DNA of 64,000 nt from Blastomyces gilchristii SLH14081 (taxonomy: Eukaryota; Ascomycota; Eurotiomycetes; Onygenales; Ajellomycetaceae), in contig NW_003101655.1 of the NCBI RefSeq assembly GCF_000003855.2, positions 310,001 to 374,000 of the forward strand. The letters run 5' to 3'. Below the pieces are notes generated by a model that saw only the letters and a program-made list of their open reading frames with translations, searched no databases and was not told the DNA's origin. The translations under genes were made by a program, and so were the position numbers. Every line of letters starts with the position of its first letter. Positions within the stretch are counted from its first letter, which is position 1. Positions 43,420-55,247 of this stretch are shown here, one piece after another.

Positions 43420-46400
43420 ATGGCCCCCGTAACCCAACCAGCGGAGGAACAATGGCTCTCTCAGCTAGCCGCCATGAGGCAAGCCATGGCAGACCTAAAC
43501 CTCCCCAAGACAGGAGACTCAATTCCCTACGGGCAGGATCTCTGCCTCGACGAAGATGAATTTTCTTCCGCACCTGAATCGGTTGAAGATTTGTGGGATA
43601 TCATAAGCGAGGATGACGATGACGATAGAACAAGCGACGATTCTGATGTGATGGTGGATAGCAGAGTGAATGGGCAGGAAACCCCGAAACAAAAAGGGAT
43701 GTACAACCACCAATGGCTTGAAGACAAATGTCAGGTGGTTGCAGCGCGGAATTCTAGCCTCAATGCCTCCGAACTTAAGCAGCAACTCATGTCTGTGCTG
43801 GCCGCAGATGCCTCGCCTGACGAATTACAAATATCATTAACTGAAATTGTAGGATTCAACGATTTGGATTTTGTCATTGACCTCATTGCGCATCGACATC
43901 AATTAACCTCACCGGAAGGTTTACATGACCATGAGCATATACTTAGCCGGTTGCAAACTAAGAGCCAGCGGGAGGAGTCCTTACGCCGACAGGACTACGA
44001 GCATAAACACGCAAGATTAGCACCGAAACAGGATCGTGAGGGGCCTATCTATCCACATGTATACAAGTCGCATCAGGCTGGGAATACCCTCTCAGTCAAT
44101 GGGAGAAAGTACGGTCTTCCCATTGGTAGTAGACACATTGAGGAACAAAGATATACAGAGTACGCCATTCCTGCTGCCAAAGTTGGAACACTTGGTGTTG
44201 GGCAGAAGTTGGTTGCTATTTCAGAAATGGATGGTCTCTGCCGGGGCACATTCAGTGGATACAAGTCACTAAACCGCATGCAGAGTTTGCTCTATCAGGT
44301 TGCGTACAAGACAAATGAGAATATGCTTATCTGCGCACCCACTGGTGCTGGTAAAACAGATGCTGCCATGCTGACTATTCTGAATGTGATTGCCAAAAAC
44401 ACCACTCCCAGCCCTATTGAAAACCAGGATGCCACGGAGTTTGCCGTAATGACGGATGAATTCAAAATTGTCTACGTTGCACCCATGAAAGCCCTGGCCG
44501 CAGAAGTAACGGAGAAGTTAGGGAAGCGTCTGGCCTGGCTTGGGATCGAGGTTCGCGAGCTAACTGGAGATATGCAACTGTCCAAAAAGGAAATCGTGCA
44601 GACTCAAATCATCGTTACAACCCCGGAAAAGTGGGATGTGGTAACCCGCAAGGGAACTGGTGATACAGAGTTGGTGCAAAAAGTCCGCTTATTGATCATT
44701 GATGAAGTCCATATGTTGCACGACGAGCGAGGAGCTGTGATAGAATCTCTTGTTGCGAGGACCCAGCGACAAGTTGAGAGTACGCAGTCGCTGATTCGCA
44801 TAGTAGGACTATCTGCTACCCTGCCAAACTATATCGATGTCGCAGATTTCCTCAAAGTCAACCGGATGGCGGGATTATTCTATTTTGATGCTTCGTTCCG
44901 ACCTGTGCCCCTTGAACAACATTTTGTTGGCGTGAAGGGTGACCCCAAAAAGTCCAGAGAAAACTTAGATATTGTCTGCTTCGAGAAGGTTCGAGATATG
45001 CTTGAAAGGGGTCATCAAGTCATGGTCTTCGTTCATTCTCGGAAAGAAACTTTGAATGCTGCACGGCTTTTGTATCAGATGGCAGTAGAGAACCAGTGTG
45101 CAGACCTCTTTAGCCCCTTAGAACATAAAAATTACTCGCAAGCGCTACGAGATGTGAAAACAAGTCGTGGTCGGGAGCTTCGTGACCTCGTCCCCAAAGG
45201 CCTTGGAACCCACCACGCGGGAATGGCTAGATCGGATCGCAACCTCATGGAACGTCTATTTGCTGAGGGCGTGCTAAAGGTCCTGTGCTGTACAGCGACT
45301 CTTGCCTGGGGTGTCAATCTTCCAGCTGCCGCGGTCATCATCAAAGGAACCCAGCTATACAGCGCTCAGGAAGGAAAATTCATCGACCTTGGCATTCTAG
45401 ATGTCCTTCAGATATTCGGTCGAGCTGGTCGCCCTCAGTTCCAAGACACAGGTATTGGCTTTATCTGCACAACGCATAACAAATTGCAACATTACCTGTC
45501 CGCCGTAACTTCCCAGGAGCCCATAGAGTCGAGATTCTCTCGTAAACTGGTTGATAATTTGAACGCCGAGGTCTCTCTGGGAACTGTGACATCTGTTTCT
45601 GAGGCTGTTCAATGGCTTGGATATTCGTATCTGTTCGTACGCATGCGTCGCAATCCACACAGCTATGGAATTGACTGGGCTGAAATTCGAGACGATCCCC
45701 AACTTGTCCTTAGAAGGCGAGATTTGATTATCAAAGCCGCGCGCACCCTTCAGAAGAGCCAAATGATTATATTTAACGAGCGAACTGAGGAGCTTCGCGC
45801 AAAGGATGTTGGTAGAATTGCTAGCCAATACTATGTATTGCAAACGAGTGTGGAAATATTCAACGTCATGATGAAGCCGATGGCCAGCGATGCGGATGTT
45901 TTGAAAATGATCAGCATGAGTGGGGAGTTTGACAATATCCAGTCCCGGGAAAATGAATTCAAAGAGCTTGAAAGGCTCCGTTTAGAGGCGTTGAAAACGG
46001 AGGTTGAAGGAACGATTGACACCGCCCATGCGAAAACCAATATATTACTTCAGGCCTACATTTCTCGAGCTAGGATCGAAGATTTTGCCCTGGTGTCCGA
46101 TTCAGCCTATGTGGCTCAGAACTCCGCGCGTATTTGTCGCGCCTTGTTCATGGTTGCTCTGAATAGACGTTGGGGATATCAATGTCAAGTATTATTGTCC
46201 ACGTGCAAATCGATAGAGAAGCAATTATGGCCATTCCAACATCCCTTTCACCAATTTGATCTCCCACAACCGATCCTGAAAAACTTGGATGAAAAATTCC
46301 CAGCATCATCCATCGAATCGTTGAGGGACATGGAACCGGCTGAAATCGGACAACTTGTCCATAACCATCGCATGGGGACCACCGTCTCGAAGCTGCTAGA

Positions 46401-49400
46401 TAACTTTCCAACGTTAAGCGTGGAGGCTGAGATCGCTCCACTGAACCGTGATGTTCTCCGTATTCGTCTTTATCTATATCCTGAGTTTCGCTGGAATGAT
46501 AGACACCACGGGACTTCCGAGCCTTACTGGATCTGGGTTGAGAACTCGGAGACATCTGAGATTTATCATCACGAATATTTCATTCTGAGTAGGAAAAAGC
46601 TCAACGATAACCATGAGATGAATTTCACAATCCCTCTTTCTGATCCATTGCCTAGCCAGATATATGTTCGCGCTATCTCCGATCGATGGCTTGGTGCAGA
46701 AACTGTTACTCCTGTCTCATTCCAGCATCTTATCCGACCGGATACAGAAAGCGTGTATACGGATTTACTTGATCTGCAACCCCTTCCGGTGTCCGCGCTT
46801 AAAAACCCCATTCTCGAGGAGATATATGCGCAGCGGTTTCAATTTTTCAACCCTATGCAGACGCAGATATTCCATACCCTTTATCACACACCTGCCAATG
46901 TTCTCCTCGGTTCGCCAACGGGCAGTGGTAAAACTGTCGCCGCGGAGCTAGCAATGTGGTGGGCCTTTCGCGAGAAGCCAGGCTCCAAGGTTGTCTACAT
47001 TGCACCCATGAAAGCCCTCGTTCGAGAGCGAGTGCATGACTGGCGACGTCGGTTGACTGCGCCCATGGGCCTGAAGCTAGTTGAACTCACGGGCGACAAC
47101 ACACCAGACACGAGAACAATCCGCGATGCGGACATCATTATCACCACACCTGAAAAATGGGACGGAATTTCTCGAAGTTGGCAAACAAGAGGATATGTTC
47201 GTCAAGTCAGCCTAGTTATTATAGACGAAATCCACTTGCTCGGCGGTGATAGAGGGCCCATTTTGGAGATTATCGTTTCCCGGATGAATTACATTGCTTC
47301 TCAATCCAAGGGCGCCGTTCGGCTACTTGGTATGTCCACGGCATGCGCCAATGCTACCGATCTTGGAAATTGGCTAGGTGTTAAGGAAGGACTGTTCAAC
47401 TTCCGTCACTCTGTCCGACCAGTTCCACTAGAAATATTCATCGACGGCTTCCCTGAACAGCGTGGCTTCTGTCCACTAATGCAGTCGATGAACCGACCCA
47501 CATTCCTTGCGATAAAGAACCATTCTCCAGAGAAACCCGTAATTGTCTTTGTAGCGTCTCGGAGACAAACACGTCTCACCGCAAAAGATCTGATTAACTT
47601 CTGCGGCATGGAAGATAACCCACGCCGGTTCCTTCACATGTCTGAAGACGACTTGCAGCTGAACCTTTCTCGCGTCAAAGATGACGCGCTTAAAGAAGCG
47701 CTCAGCTTTGGAATCGGTCTCCATCATGCCGGTCTCGTTGAATCGGACAGGCAATTATCAGAAGAGCTTTTTGCGAACAATAAAGTCCAAATCCTAGTTG
47801 CAACCAGCACGCTCGCTTGGGGTGTTAACCTTCCCGCCCATCTGGTAGTTGTGAAAGGGACACAGTTTTTCGACGCGAAAATCGAAGGTTATAAAGATAT
47901 GGACCTGACTGACGTTCTTCAAATGCTGGGCCGTGCTGGACGTCCCCAGTTTGATTCTTCAGGTATCGCCCGCATTTTCACACAGGATTCCAAAAAGGCT
48001 TTCTACAAGCACTTCCTCCACACTGGCTTCCCTGTAGAATCTACCTTGCATCAAGTTCTTCATGACCATTTGGGAGCAGAAGTCTCCGCAGGAACCATCA
48101 CAACGAAACAGGATGCTCTGGATTACCTAACTTGGACATTCTTTTTCCGCCGTCTGCATAAGAACCCTTCTTACTACGGCCTTGAAATTTCCGCCGAAGA
48201 ACACAACACCATGGCGGCGCAGCAAATGGCATCCGATTTCATGATAGATCTGGTCGACAAATCTCTAGAAGAACTTGCAGAGTCCTCCTGTGTTTTATTG
48301 GATTCTGCAACTGGTTATGTGGACCCGACTCCATACGGCAAGATAATGAGTTATTACTATCTTTCTCACAAAACCATCCGATACGTCATGTCCCATGCAA
48401 AGCCGAACCCAACCTTTGCCGATGCACTCAGTTGGATGTGTTCCGCCACAGAATTCGACGAACTCCCGGTGCGTCACAATGAGGATCTCATCAACGCTGA
48501 GCTGGCGCAGAATCTTCCCCTCCCAATCACCACGATGGGTTCCTCACTACCCATGTGGGACCCACACATCAAAGCCTTCCTCTTACTTCAGGCGTTCATG
48601 TCCCGCATCGATCTGCCGATAACCGACTACGTGGGCGACCAAATCTCTGTTCTTGACCAAGGCATCCGTATTATTCAAGCTTGCATTGACCTGCTTGCCG
48701 AACTGGGTTACCCCAATGCATGCACCATGATGATGACATTGCTCCAATGCATAAAATCTGCCCGTTGGCCAGATGACCACCCTCTCTCCATTCTTCCTGG
48801 CGTCGACCCAACAATAACTGGCGAAACAGCATCCGGAAAACATCTTCCCTCGTCTCTGCCCTCCCTGCTCTCCCTCCCCCAATCAACTCTCACTACCCTC
48901 CCACGCACCCTCAACCTCTCCCAACAAACATCCACGCAGTTCTTAAAAGCCCTATCCCTCCTTCCTACCGTCTCAATCTCCCTGTCAGAACACTCGTCCG
49001 CCGGTTTGACATTATTTCTCACGCGCAAATCTCCCATCCCTTTGCGCGGTGCACAGCGGAAACCCACCACCCAAGATGGCGATCAATCGTTCCGCATCTA
49101 CGCGCCACATTTCCCAAAACCACAGACAGAGGGCTGGTTTGTGCTTGTTACTTCCAACGCAGATTTGAGTGCCGGGGCACGTGAGGACATCCTCGCTCTC
49201 AAGCGGGTTTCCTGGGCATCTTCGGCTGGCGCTTCTCGGGCAAACGGGCGGGATTATGTCGTGGCGAGAGCCAAGGTGAGGTTTCCAGAGGGGTGGAATA
49301 GAGATGCTAGTCGCGCCGAGGGTGTTGAAGTTGGTTCAGGAAGTAGTGGTGCTGTTGAGAAGGGTGAAGACAAGGGCACGCGGGAGGGCAAAGGGAAGGA

Positions 49401-49494
49401 TATTAGGGATGGGTTGGGGGGTGAGAAATTGAATGTGAAGGTTCGCGTGATTAGCGATGCGTATGTTGGGTTGGAGTGGAGTATGGTCTGTTAA
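43420..49494 (+). CDS. SLH1: Ski2-like RNA helicase Slh1 (ASCC3 orthologue)
   Basis: Single uninterrupted exon of 2024 residues. It has two tandem helicase cassettes, each with RecA domains, winged helix and a Sec63 unit. Cassette 1 has APTGAGKT at 306-313 and DEVH at 428-431; cassette 2 has GSPTGSGKT at 1164-1172 and DEIH at 1269-1272. Both keep QxxGRAGRPQF motifs (LQIFGRAGRPQF; LQMLGRAGRPQF). The DEVH/DEIH pairing and the lead-in FSGYKSLNRMQSLLYQVAYK point to Slh1/ASCC3 rather than the spliceosomal Brr2. Slh1 is the motor of the ribosome quality-control trigger complex, which splits collided ribosomes in the cytosol. The N-terminus is acidic (ISEDDDDDRTSDDSDV). Near the C-terminus a Ser/Leu/Thr-rich insert and a Gly/Lys-rich insert (SGSSGAVEKGEDKGTREGKG) lie within the last Sec63 unit. 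Confidence 0.93.
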   Translation: MAPVTQPAEEQWLSQLAAMRQAMADLNLPKTGDSIPYGQDLCLDEDEFSSAPESVEDLWDIISEDDDDDRTSDDSDVMVDSRVNGQETPKQKGMYNHQWLEDKCQVVAARNSSLNASELKQQLMSVLAADASPDELQISLTEIVGFNDLDFVIDLIAHRHQLTSPEGLHDHEHILSRLQTKSQREESLRRQDYEHKHARLAPKQDREGPIYPHVYKSHQAGNTLSVNGRKYGLPIGSRHIEEQRYTEYAIPAAKVGTLGVGQKLVAISEMDGLCRGTFSGYKSLNRMQSLLYQVAYKTNENMLICAPTGAGKTDAAMLTILNVIAKNTTPSPIENQDATEFAVMTDEFKIVYVAPMKALAAEVTEKLGKRLAWLGIEVRELTGDMQLSKKEIVQTQIIVTTPEKWDVVTRKGTGDTELVQKVRLLIIDEVHMLHDERGAVIESLVARTQRQVESTQSLIRIVGLSATLPNYIDVADFLKVNRMAGLFYFDASFRPVPLEQHFVGVKGDPKKSRENLDIVCFEKVRDMLERGHQVMVFVHSRKETLNAARLLYQMAVENQCADLFSPLEHKNYSQALRDVKTSRGRELRDLVPKGLGTHHAGMARSDRNLMERLFAEGVLKVLCCTATLAWGVNLPAAAVIIKGTQLYSAQEGKFIDLGILDVLQIFGRAGRPQFQDTGIGFICTTHNKLQHYLSAVTSQEPIESRFSRKLVDNLNAEVSLGTVTSVSEAVQWLGYSYLFVRMRRNPHSYGIDWAEIRDDPQLVLRRRDLIIKAARTLQKSQMIIFNERTEELRAKDVGRIASQYYVLQTSVEIFNVMMKPMASDADVLKMISMSGEFDNIQSRENEFKELERLRLEALKTEVEGTIDTAHAKTNILLQAYISRARIEDFALVSDSAYVAQNSARICRALFMVALNRRWGYQCQVLLSTCKSIEKQLWPFQHPFHQFDLPQPILKNLDEKFPASSIESLRDMEPAEIGQLVHNHRMGTTVSKLLDNFPTLSVEAEIAPLNRDVLRIRLYLYPEFRWNDRHHGTSEPYWIWVENSETSEIYHHEYFILSRKKLNDNHEMNFTIPLSDPLPSQIYVRAISDRWLGAETVTPVSFQHLIRPDTESVYTDLLDLQPLPVSALKNPILEEIYAQRFQFFNPMQTQIFHTLYHTPANVLLGSPTGSGKTVAAELAMWWAFREKPGSKVVYIAPMKALVRERVHDWRRRLTAPMGLKLVELTGDNTPDTRTIRDADIIITTPEKWDGISRSWQTRGYVRQVSLVIIDEIHLLGGDRGPILEIIVSRMNYIASQSKGAVRLLGMSTACANATDLGNWLGVKEGLFNFRHSVRPVPLEIFIDGFPEQRGFCPLMQSMNRPTFLAIKNHSPEKPVIVFVASRRQTRLTAKDLINFCGMEDNPRRFLHMSEDDLQLNLSRVKDDALKEALSFGIGLHHAGLVESDRQLSEELFANNKVQILVATSTLAWGVNLPAHLVVVKGTQFFDAKIEGYKDMDLTDVLQMLGRAGRPQFDSSGIARIFTQDSKKAFYKHFLHTGFPVESTLHQVLHDHLGAEVSAGTITTKQDALDYLTWTFFFRRLHKNPSYYGLEISAEEHNTMAAQQMASDFMIDLVDKSLEELAESSCVLLDSATGYVDPTPYGKIMSYYYLSHKTIRYVMSHAKPNPTFADALSWMCSATEFDELPVRHNEDLINAELAQNLPLPITTMGSSLPMWDPHIKAFLLLQAFMSRIDLPITDYVGDQISVLDQGIRIIQACIDLLAELGYPNACTMMMTLLQCIKSARWPDDHPLSILPGVDPTITGETASGKHLPSSLPSLLSLPQSTLTTLPRTLNLSQQTSTQFLKALSLLPTVSISLSEHSSAGLTLFLTRKSPIPLRGAQRKPTTQDGDQSFRIYAPHFPKPQTEGWFVLVTSNADLSAGAREDILALKRVSWASSAGASRANGRDYVVARAKVRFPEGWNRDASRAEGVEVGSGSSGAVEKGEDKGTREGKGKDIRDGLGGEKLNVKVRVISDAYVGLEWSMVC

Positions 49495-50158
49495 GTATTT
49501 GTAAATAGGGGCGACAACAATTGGGTGGGAGTCTGGTGCATATATGAAACGTGAAACAATGCTGTGTTAGAAAGAGGAGTTCATGAATGATTCAACGAAT
49601 CAAACACTTTCTTTATGAGATGTTGCATCAAGGTATCTCAAGAGTGTCAACTTCTTTGTCCCCAGTTTGACGCCACGTTAGTTTGCAGTTAACGATGAGA
49701 ATCTAATTAGATCGAGGTCAGAGGTGAGGTTTCGGGCTAGTTAAGCCGCGTGTTTTGACAATGCTAAAGTATATATGTATATATATACCAGAGAAATGGG
49801 CTATGCAAATGCTATTGTGATAGTAAGGGAAGATGAAGACGAGGAAAATTTGATAGAAAAGAGAATATACCTCTAGAGAATATAACCATCGCCTTTCCAG
49901 GATCACTACTATAATATCATTGTATTCTTTTTATATTTCAAAACATCCGTTAGGATGCCCAAACACGATACCCGTCCAACGCAAAACCGCTAGCTACACA
50001 GAACATATATAACAAAAATCATCCATAATCAAGCTTTCACCGTCCAAAAATAGAAATCCATCACGGCCCGGCCCCCCTCCCCCCCCAAAGCAAACAAACA
50101 AAAAAAAGAAAAAAAAAAGATTCCCGCCAATCATACTCCAATACCCCAAAATAAATAA
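49495..50158. other. Convergent intergenic region downstream of SLH1
   Basis: About 660 bp with two 3' UTRs; ATATATGTATATATA near 49771 and A-rich/C-rich runs near 50070-50120. No gene seen. Confidence 0.55.
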
Positions 50159-52492
50159 CTATATAAACTCCGGCTCCGCAACTTCAATCGGAACTGCCTG
50201 CGACTTCTCCCGCTCGTGGCCCCTTGGCGCCGAAATAAGCATAGGCGTAGCCGACCTCTTGTCGCCAAATCGCTCATCAGAATGGTGCAACGAATCACTT
50301 CGCATCGCGCTCATCGGCACGATTACCTGCTTTGGTTGTTTTGTCACGGAAACTGAACGCGCGACTGAGACTTCGATGGTTTTCATGGCTTGGCGGTTGG
50401 GATTGATTTTGGTGCTCGGGGGTGGTCGGGACTTGGGTTTTGGCCTTATCCGGGCTTGTGCGTGTGGTGGTTGGACTGGGACGGGCGGCAGAGCAATGGT
50501 GGGGGATGGAGCTGGAGGTGGTGTGGGCGGTTCTCGCTGAGGAGGTGGTGGCCGCAACTGCGGCAGCCACTGTTCAATATCAATTATTGGGTGGGGGCGG
50601 ATCGGTTTGTTAGGTTTTGGCTCAGATTTTGGTTTGGATTCTGGATGCGGTTTGGTGGGCGGGGGTTGCAGCTCTTCCGATGCCATATGTTTGGGGGGGA
50701 AATTGTGAGGTCCTTGTGCAGCTGAAACAAAGGGTTCCTCGGGCCGGGTTATATGGAGTCTTTGGGGTTGTGGGGGGGTCATGAATTCGGTATATGGTGC
50801 CTCAACCCTGGCTTCGGACTTTGGATCTGACTGTTTAGGGTAAACGGGCGTCTCTTCATTTGTCATTCGCGTTGAAGGGGCATAAGTCTGCTCCGTTATG
50901 GCAGCAAACGATTCCTCCGATCGAATTGTTCGTAGCCTCTGGGGTTGCAGCAGACTCTTGGATTTGGTTGGTGGCGGCTCAGCCTTTGCAGTGGGGTTCA
51001 GTATCTCCCACATGGGTTCATCAGTAGAGATCGGTACGGGCTTTTTGTAGGTGAATGGCACAACTTCATCCTCCTCGGATGATAAACTAATATCAGATGA
51101 TGATGACGATGTAGATACCATTGACAAATATGATGCCCCTTCCGATACCCACTGACTGCGAGAGCTTGAAGATGTCGCCATGGATGATGTCCCTGTCTGA
51201 GGGAGTGTGCTGTCCTTTGTAGGCATGGACTTCTCGTTCAATTCTCTGTTAGGCGATTGCGAAGTAGCATTGGATAGCTGCAATGAGACATTCGGGCGGG
51301 GGAAGTTTGTGTTATGGAGTGCCTTAGTCGGCTTGGATGTTGGTGCTGCAGGAAAAAGGGTAAATGCCGGCGACTTTGTCAGAGCTGGAGAGGTTGCTCG
51401 CCTGGTCAATGGTATTTCGGTGTGTCCCAATTCATCCTATTGCATCATTGGTTAGCGTTCAATAAAAAAGGCTTGGGAAAAACCAAAATATGATGCATTC
51501 ACCTCCTCATAGTGAGTCTTCAGCATATCAAGCGTTTTGCTACGTCTAGCCAATAGCGTTGTAGAAGGCGGCTTGCCCAAGACACTTCCAAACATCACAC
51601 TGTATCTTTCCAAGCGAACCTCAGGGATTTCAACATTTAGCAACGAACGAGAGACATGCTCTGGCTCCGAGGGTTGAAATACTTCTTCTGGTTTCGAAAG
51701 CTTCGCTATCGGTTTATCACGGTGAGGAGCGCTTTTATTAGGCTTCGGTGGCTCCACATACTTGACCAATTTCCTAGGTTCCTTCCCCCTAGGTGATCTC
51801 GACATATCTTTCGCTAACTCCCGTGAAGGTTTACCCATACGGTGTTCAAATTCATGATCATCCCACGGCGTGTGAGCTTCAGATGACGCTTCACGGTTCT
51901 GAACGGAACGAGAATCCGCTAGTGGAGTGCGGCATTCATGAGAGGTTGCTAGTCGATCATCAGAATGATGTTCAAGTTGTTGTTGTTCTTGTTGTTGGTG
52001 TTGTTGCAGTGAATTCTTAGCCTTGAAAAAGTCGCTGATTTTCTTCCATTTGCTCGGTTTAGTTCCCGAACTTTCTGATTCTGCAGAGCCCGCTACGCCC
52101 ATCGAATCGAAATCTATGGCCACTGGGGATACTGCATGCAACCGTGCATACTCGGCGGTCCTGTGCATAGTGGGGCTCCCAACTGCCACGCCTATCATCG
52201 TCGTGCTATCGTCCGATGAAATATTTTCCTGGGACTGTAAGGAATGTGCTGCTTCCGGTGCTGTTGACAGCTGGAAATCAAAGGCGGGAGTGTGAGGGGC
52301 ATTCCAGCCCGCTCGTTGCGAGCCAGCATGTGCATTAACGGTATTGTTTCGTTTACGGACAGTGTTACTGGTAGAGGTCTGCCCATTATCCTGTAGGCCA
52401 GATTGGGGGAAAGCATCTGGGTTATTGAATCTTGGCCGTGGTATGGTGTCACCAGTTGTATTTGCACGCTGCCTGGTGTTCAAGGCTTTCAT
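50159..52492 (-). CDS. Disordered protein of unknown function
   Basis: Exons 52492-51503 and 51436-50159 (66-bp intron, GTGAAT to CAATAG), giving 755 residues. I do not recognise a domain. The protein is Ser/Pro/Lys-rich and probably disordered over most of its length. There is a Gln-rich run (SLQQHQQQEQQQLEHHSDD) directly after KPSKWKKISDFFKAKN. The block that looks most constrained is VRLERYSVMFGSVLGKPP followed by LLARRSKTLDMLKTHYEE, just before the intron; similar RYSVMF-type blocks occur, as far as I recall, in uncharacterised ascomycete proteins. The C-terminal half is Pro-rich (PPPPQREPPTPPPAPSP) with repeated PQRLxxxRxEE motifs (PQRLRTIRSEESFA and PQRLHITRPEEPFV). No membrane segment or signal peptide. 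A linker or signalling role would be a guess. Confidence 0.82.
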
Positions 52493-55247
52493 GGTTATTT
52501 CAATGGTTGCTCATAAGGTTGGTTTAAACCTGGCTATTGGATAATGAATGACACTTGCGGACAAGAATACCGAAAGGGCCCAGCGTCAAGAATAGAAATA
52601 AGAAAATAAAAGGAAATGAATGGACGGCTTTCCAGAAAGCGATAATCGAGTGAAAAATGAATGTAGAGAATTGAAGAAGGCAGCGGAAGTCGGAGGAATG
52701 GAACACAGAATAAAAAAGAAGGAAAGTAGGATCTAAACAATAGAAAGAATAGAAAGAATAGAAGCCAAAATGAGGGACAAAAATAGCGTAACAGTGTCAC
52801 GACTACGGGAGGCTCAGAGGAGAGGGTACACGGCGGGAGGAGTGGAGTTTGCGACAGGAGGCTGGTCGGTGTTCTCCTCCATTTACAGTAGTTACTTTGA
52901 CCATTCAGGCCATGTCGCAGGTTGCGTGGACATGGGTATGGGGTGGATTGGGGTGTTGCAGCAATCTAGACTGCTGAAACACACCTTGGAACGGTTCGAC
53001 TGCTGAGAGAATAAGAAATTGCATTAGGGTCAGCAATTATTATCATAGCGGCATATCCCACTGATGATAGATACCCTAGATGCCACATATTCTCGAAGCG
53101 AACTCTTCGGAGCGTAAGCAATGGTAACTAGGCGCTGAAGGAGATGAGATCACACCAGCCCCCAAGGGTCTTCTTCCTGGCGCTGCAAGGTTCCCTGTCC
53201 ACGCGCGCTGGTCGAATATTTATTCGTGCCAAAATGCCATATTACATCTATGGATGCTGATGATGGCCAGACTCAGCAGGGGAGAGTTAGTGCACCTGTC
53301 ACCCATTTGTTAAGATCTCAGATGCAATTCACTCATCTCGTCGCTTCGTCAATGGCTCAGCGCCTTCGAGGTCCCTGGGGGTGGGGGAGTTTTGAGACGG
53401 TTGTATTCAGACCTTGCCTACTTTGAAGACAGAACAGGGTTATCGCGGCCAATTAGTTAGTTAGCGGTAACTTAAGTTACCCGCTCCGCTTGGCCAACGA
53501 TTTATTTTGAGGCAAGTTTAATTTTGATTCGCTGTTTAGGTGTTGAATTTGTTTATTGGCTTCCAAGTGTCTTCTAGCGTAGTTATTGGAAGAAATTTGC
53601 TGACAGTCTCAATACCAGCCAGATGAAACATCATGACTGACTAGCGGAGTTGGATTGCCATGAAACCGACTTTGCCCACTGGTCTCATGGATGAATCTGA
53701 TAAAGTATTAAATGAAAGGGACTCCCCCTAATACCCTGTTGGTCCCTCTTTCTGAAAATATATTCACTTTTTTCATAATAGATACCGCACGATGAGCCGT
53801 GAACACAGGGTCAACGATATAAGTTGCCTCGGAATGCTTCACGGAGGGCTTCCGACTAGAGTTTCATGATGACAGGTAACCATGATTTCCAGGATCAGAG
53901 ACAAGATACCAACTTATTCCCTCGAAAGGCGATAGAAATCCATCAATGGTTCCTTTGCATCTCAAGTCGGAGGAGGCGTCAATGGTACAAACTCCTCGCT
54001 GGAAACCACAAGAAGGGTCATGAATCGACTACGCTTGGATTGCACTTCTCTTTGGTTCATGAATACCATGCAGCAGGAGGCCATTGGCATGAGCATGCAT
54101 TTGGGAGCAACGATGAGACTCCCCGTCACTATCACATTGATGACCGCCAGGAGCTGATGAAAGACGTCGACCCTTTGGGAAATCCGGGGGCACGGTTACC
54201 ACTGGCTGGCCCTTGGGTCAAATGTATGTGTATCGACAGAGTTCTTGAGATAGAGAGTGTTTATTTCTTTCCATTTTATCCTATCGATATGACTATTGGG
54301 CCCATCATCCGACCATCTGTGCAGATGCAATATTATAGCTGGGAATGGTGTCAAGGATTTCTAGTATAGTATAGCCATTGCAGTTCAGGTGTGGGAAGAA
54401 GGGCTGATAGCACCGCCGCCCATTCAGCCCTTCCCCCGTCTGTCTTCCCCGCAGGTCGTATTCTTGACGGAAAACATGCAGCCATGTGACGAAATCAACC
54501 TGAAAGAGATCCCCCGTGGTGTTTTCCAGTAGCGGGCCCGGTATATCGCGTTATGTCTAAACCGTACAAGGTGCTCCGTATAGAGGTTGTAGTCCAGCTA
54601 GTTTATCCACCACGAAGCAAGAGACGAGAGAGAAGCTGGATCGTTATATCCCCTTGGCAATGGGCAGGAAGCAGCATTGAGTAACTATGGAATAATTGTC
54701 AGCACCAGCCAGGAGTAGTGGGATACCATGTAGGTAGGTAGATAAGAATAGAAAAAACATACACGGTGTGTGTCTGATGAGTGTCTGCGCGTTGTGTGTG
54801 GGATGGCGGGGTAAGTTAGGGCTGCCAGGATTAGGTAATACGGCCTGCTGCCCCTCTTCTGTCGCGCTGTCTCTTTTCTGCGGGTTTGGACGGATAAATT
54901 TAAAGAGGACAAGTGGATGGATTTATATTCCAAGTTTTGTCTAGTTGAGTGTTGTTGTTTGTTTTCGTCCGCCACCATATCTTGTTGTTCTCCTCCCCCA
55001 CGCTCTTCTATCTCATTCCCATCACTTCTCCCTGCTTTTACAGTCTCTCTTGATTGTCAAGCCCCTTTTCACCAGCTGGCTGTTTCTGAGGGTAAGCCAA
55101 TCAATCCCCCCATCCTCCCTCGGCCCATCTCTCATTTGACCCCTGCTAATACATGCCATCATATCCCCCCACCCCCTTTTGTAGCAAGCCCGTGCCGGTT
55201 TCTATAGATCGATTTTTTGTCTTTTTTTCATATATCATTCCGATAAA
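52493..55247. promoter_or_regulatory. Divergent 2.7-kb intergenic region
   Basis: Between the unknown gene (-) and profilin (+). A 168-codon open frame (53866-54369) and several shorter ones are present but have neither splice support nor likeness to known proteins. A TTAGTTAGTTA stretch lies at 53453. The last 350 bp before profilin are strongly pyrimidine-rich (TCTCC, CCCC, TTTTTT runs), typical of an actively transcribed fungal leader. Confidence 0.5.

Noticed and set aside
53866..54369. 168-codon open frame on the plus strand
   Set aside because: No family likeness, mixed composition and no splice context; upstream TCATGATGACAG gives a start but nothing else supports a gene. Could be chance in 2.7 kb of non-coding DNA.
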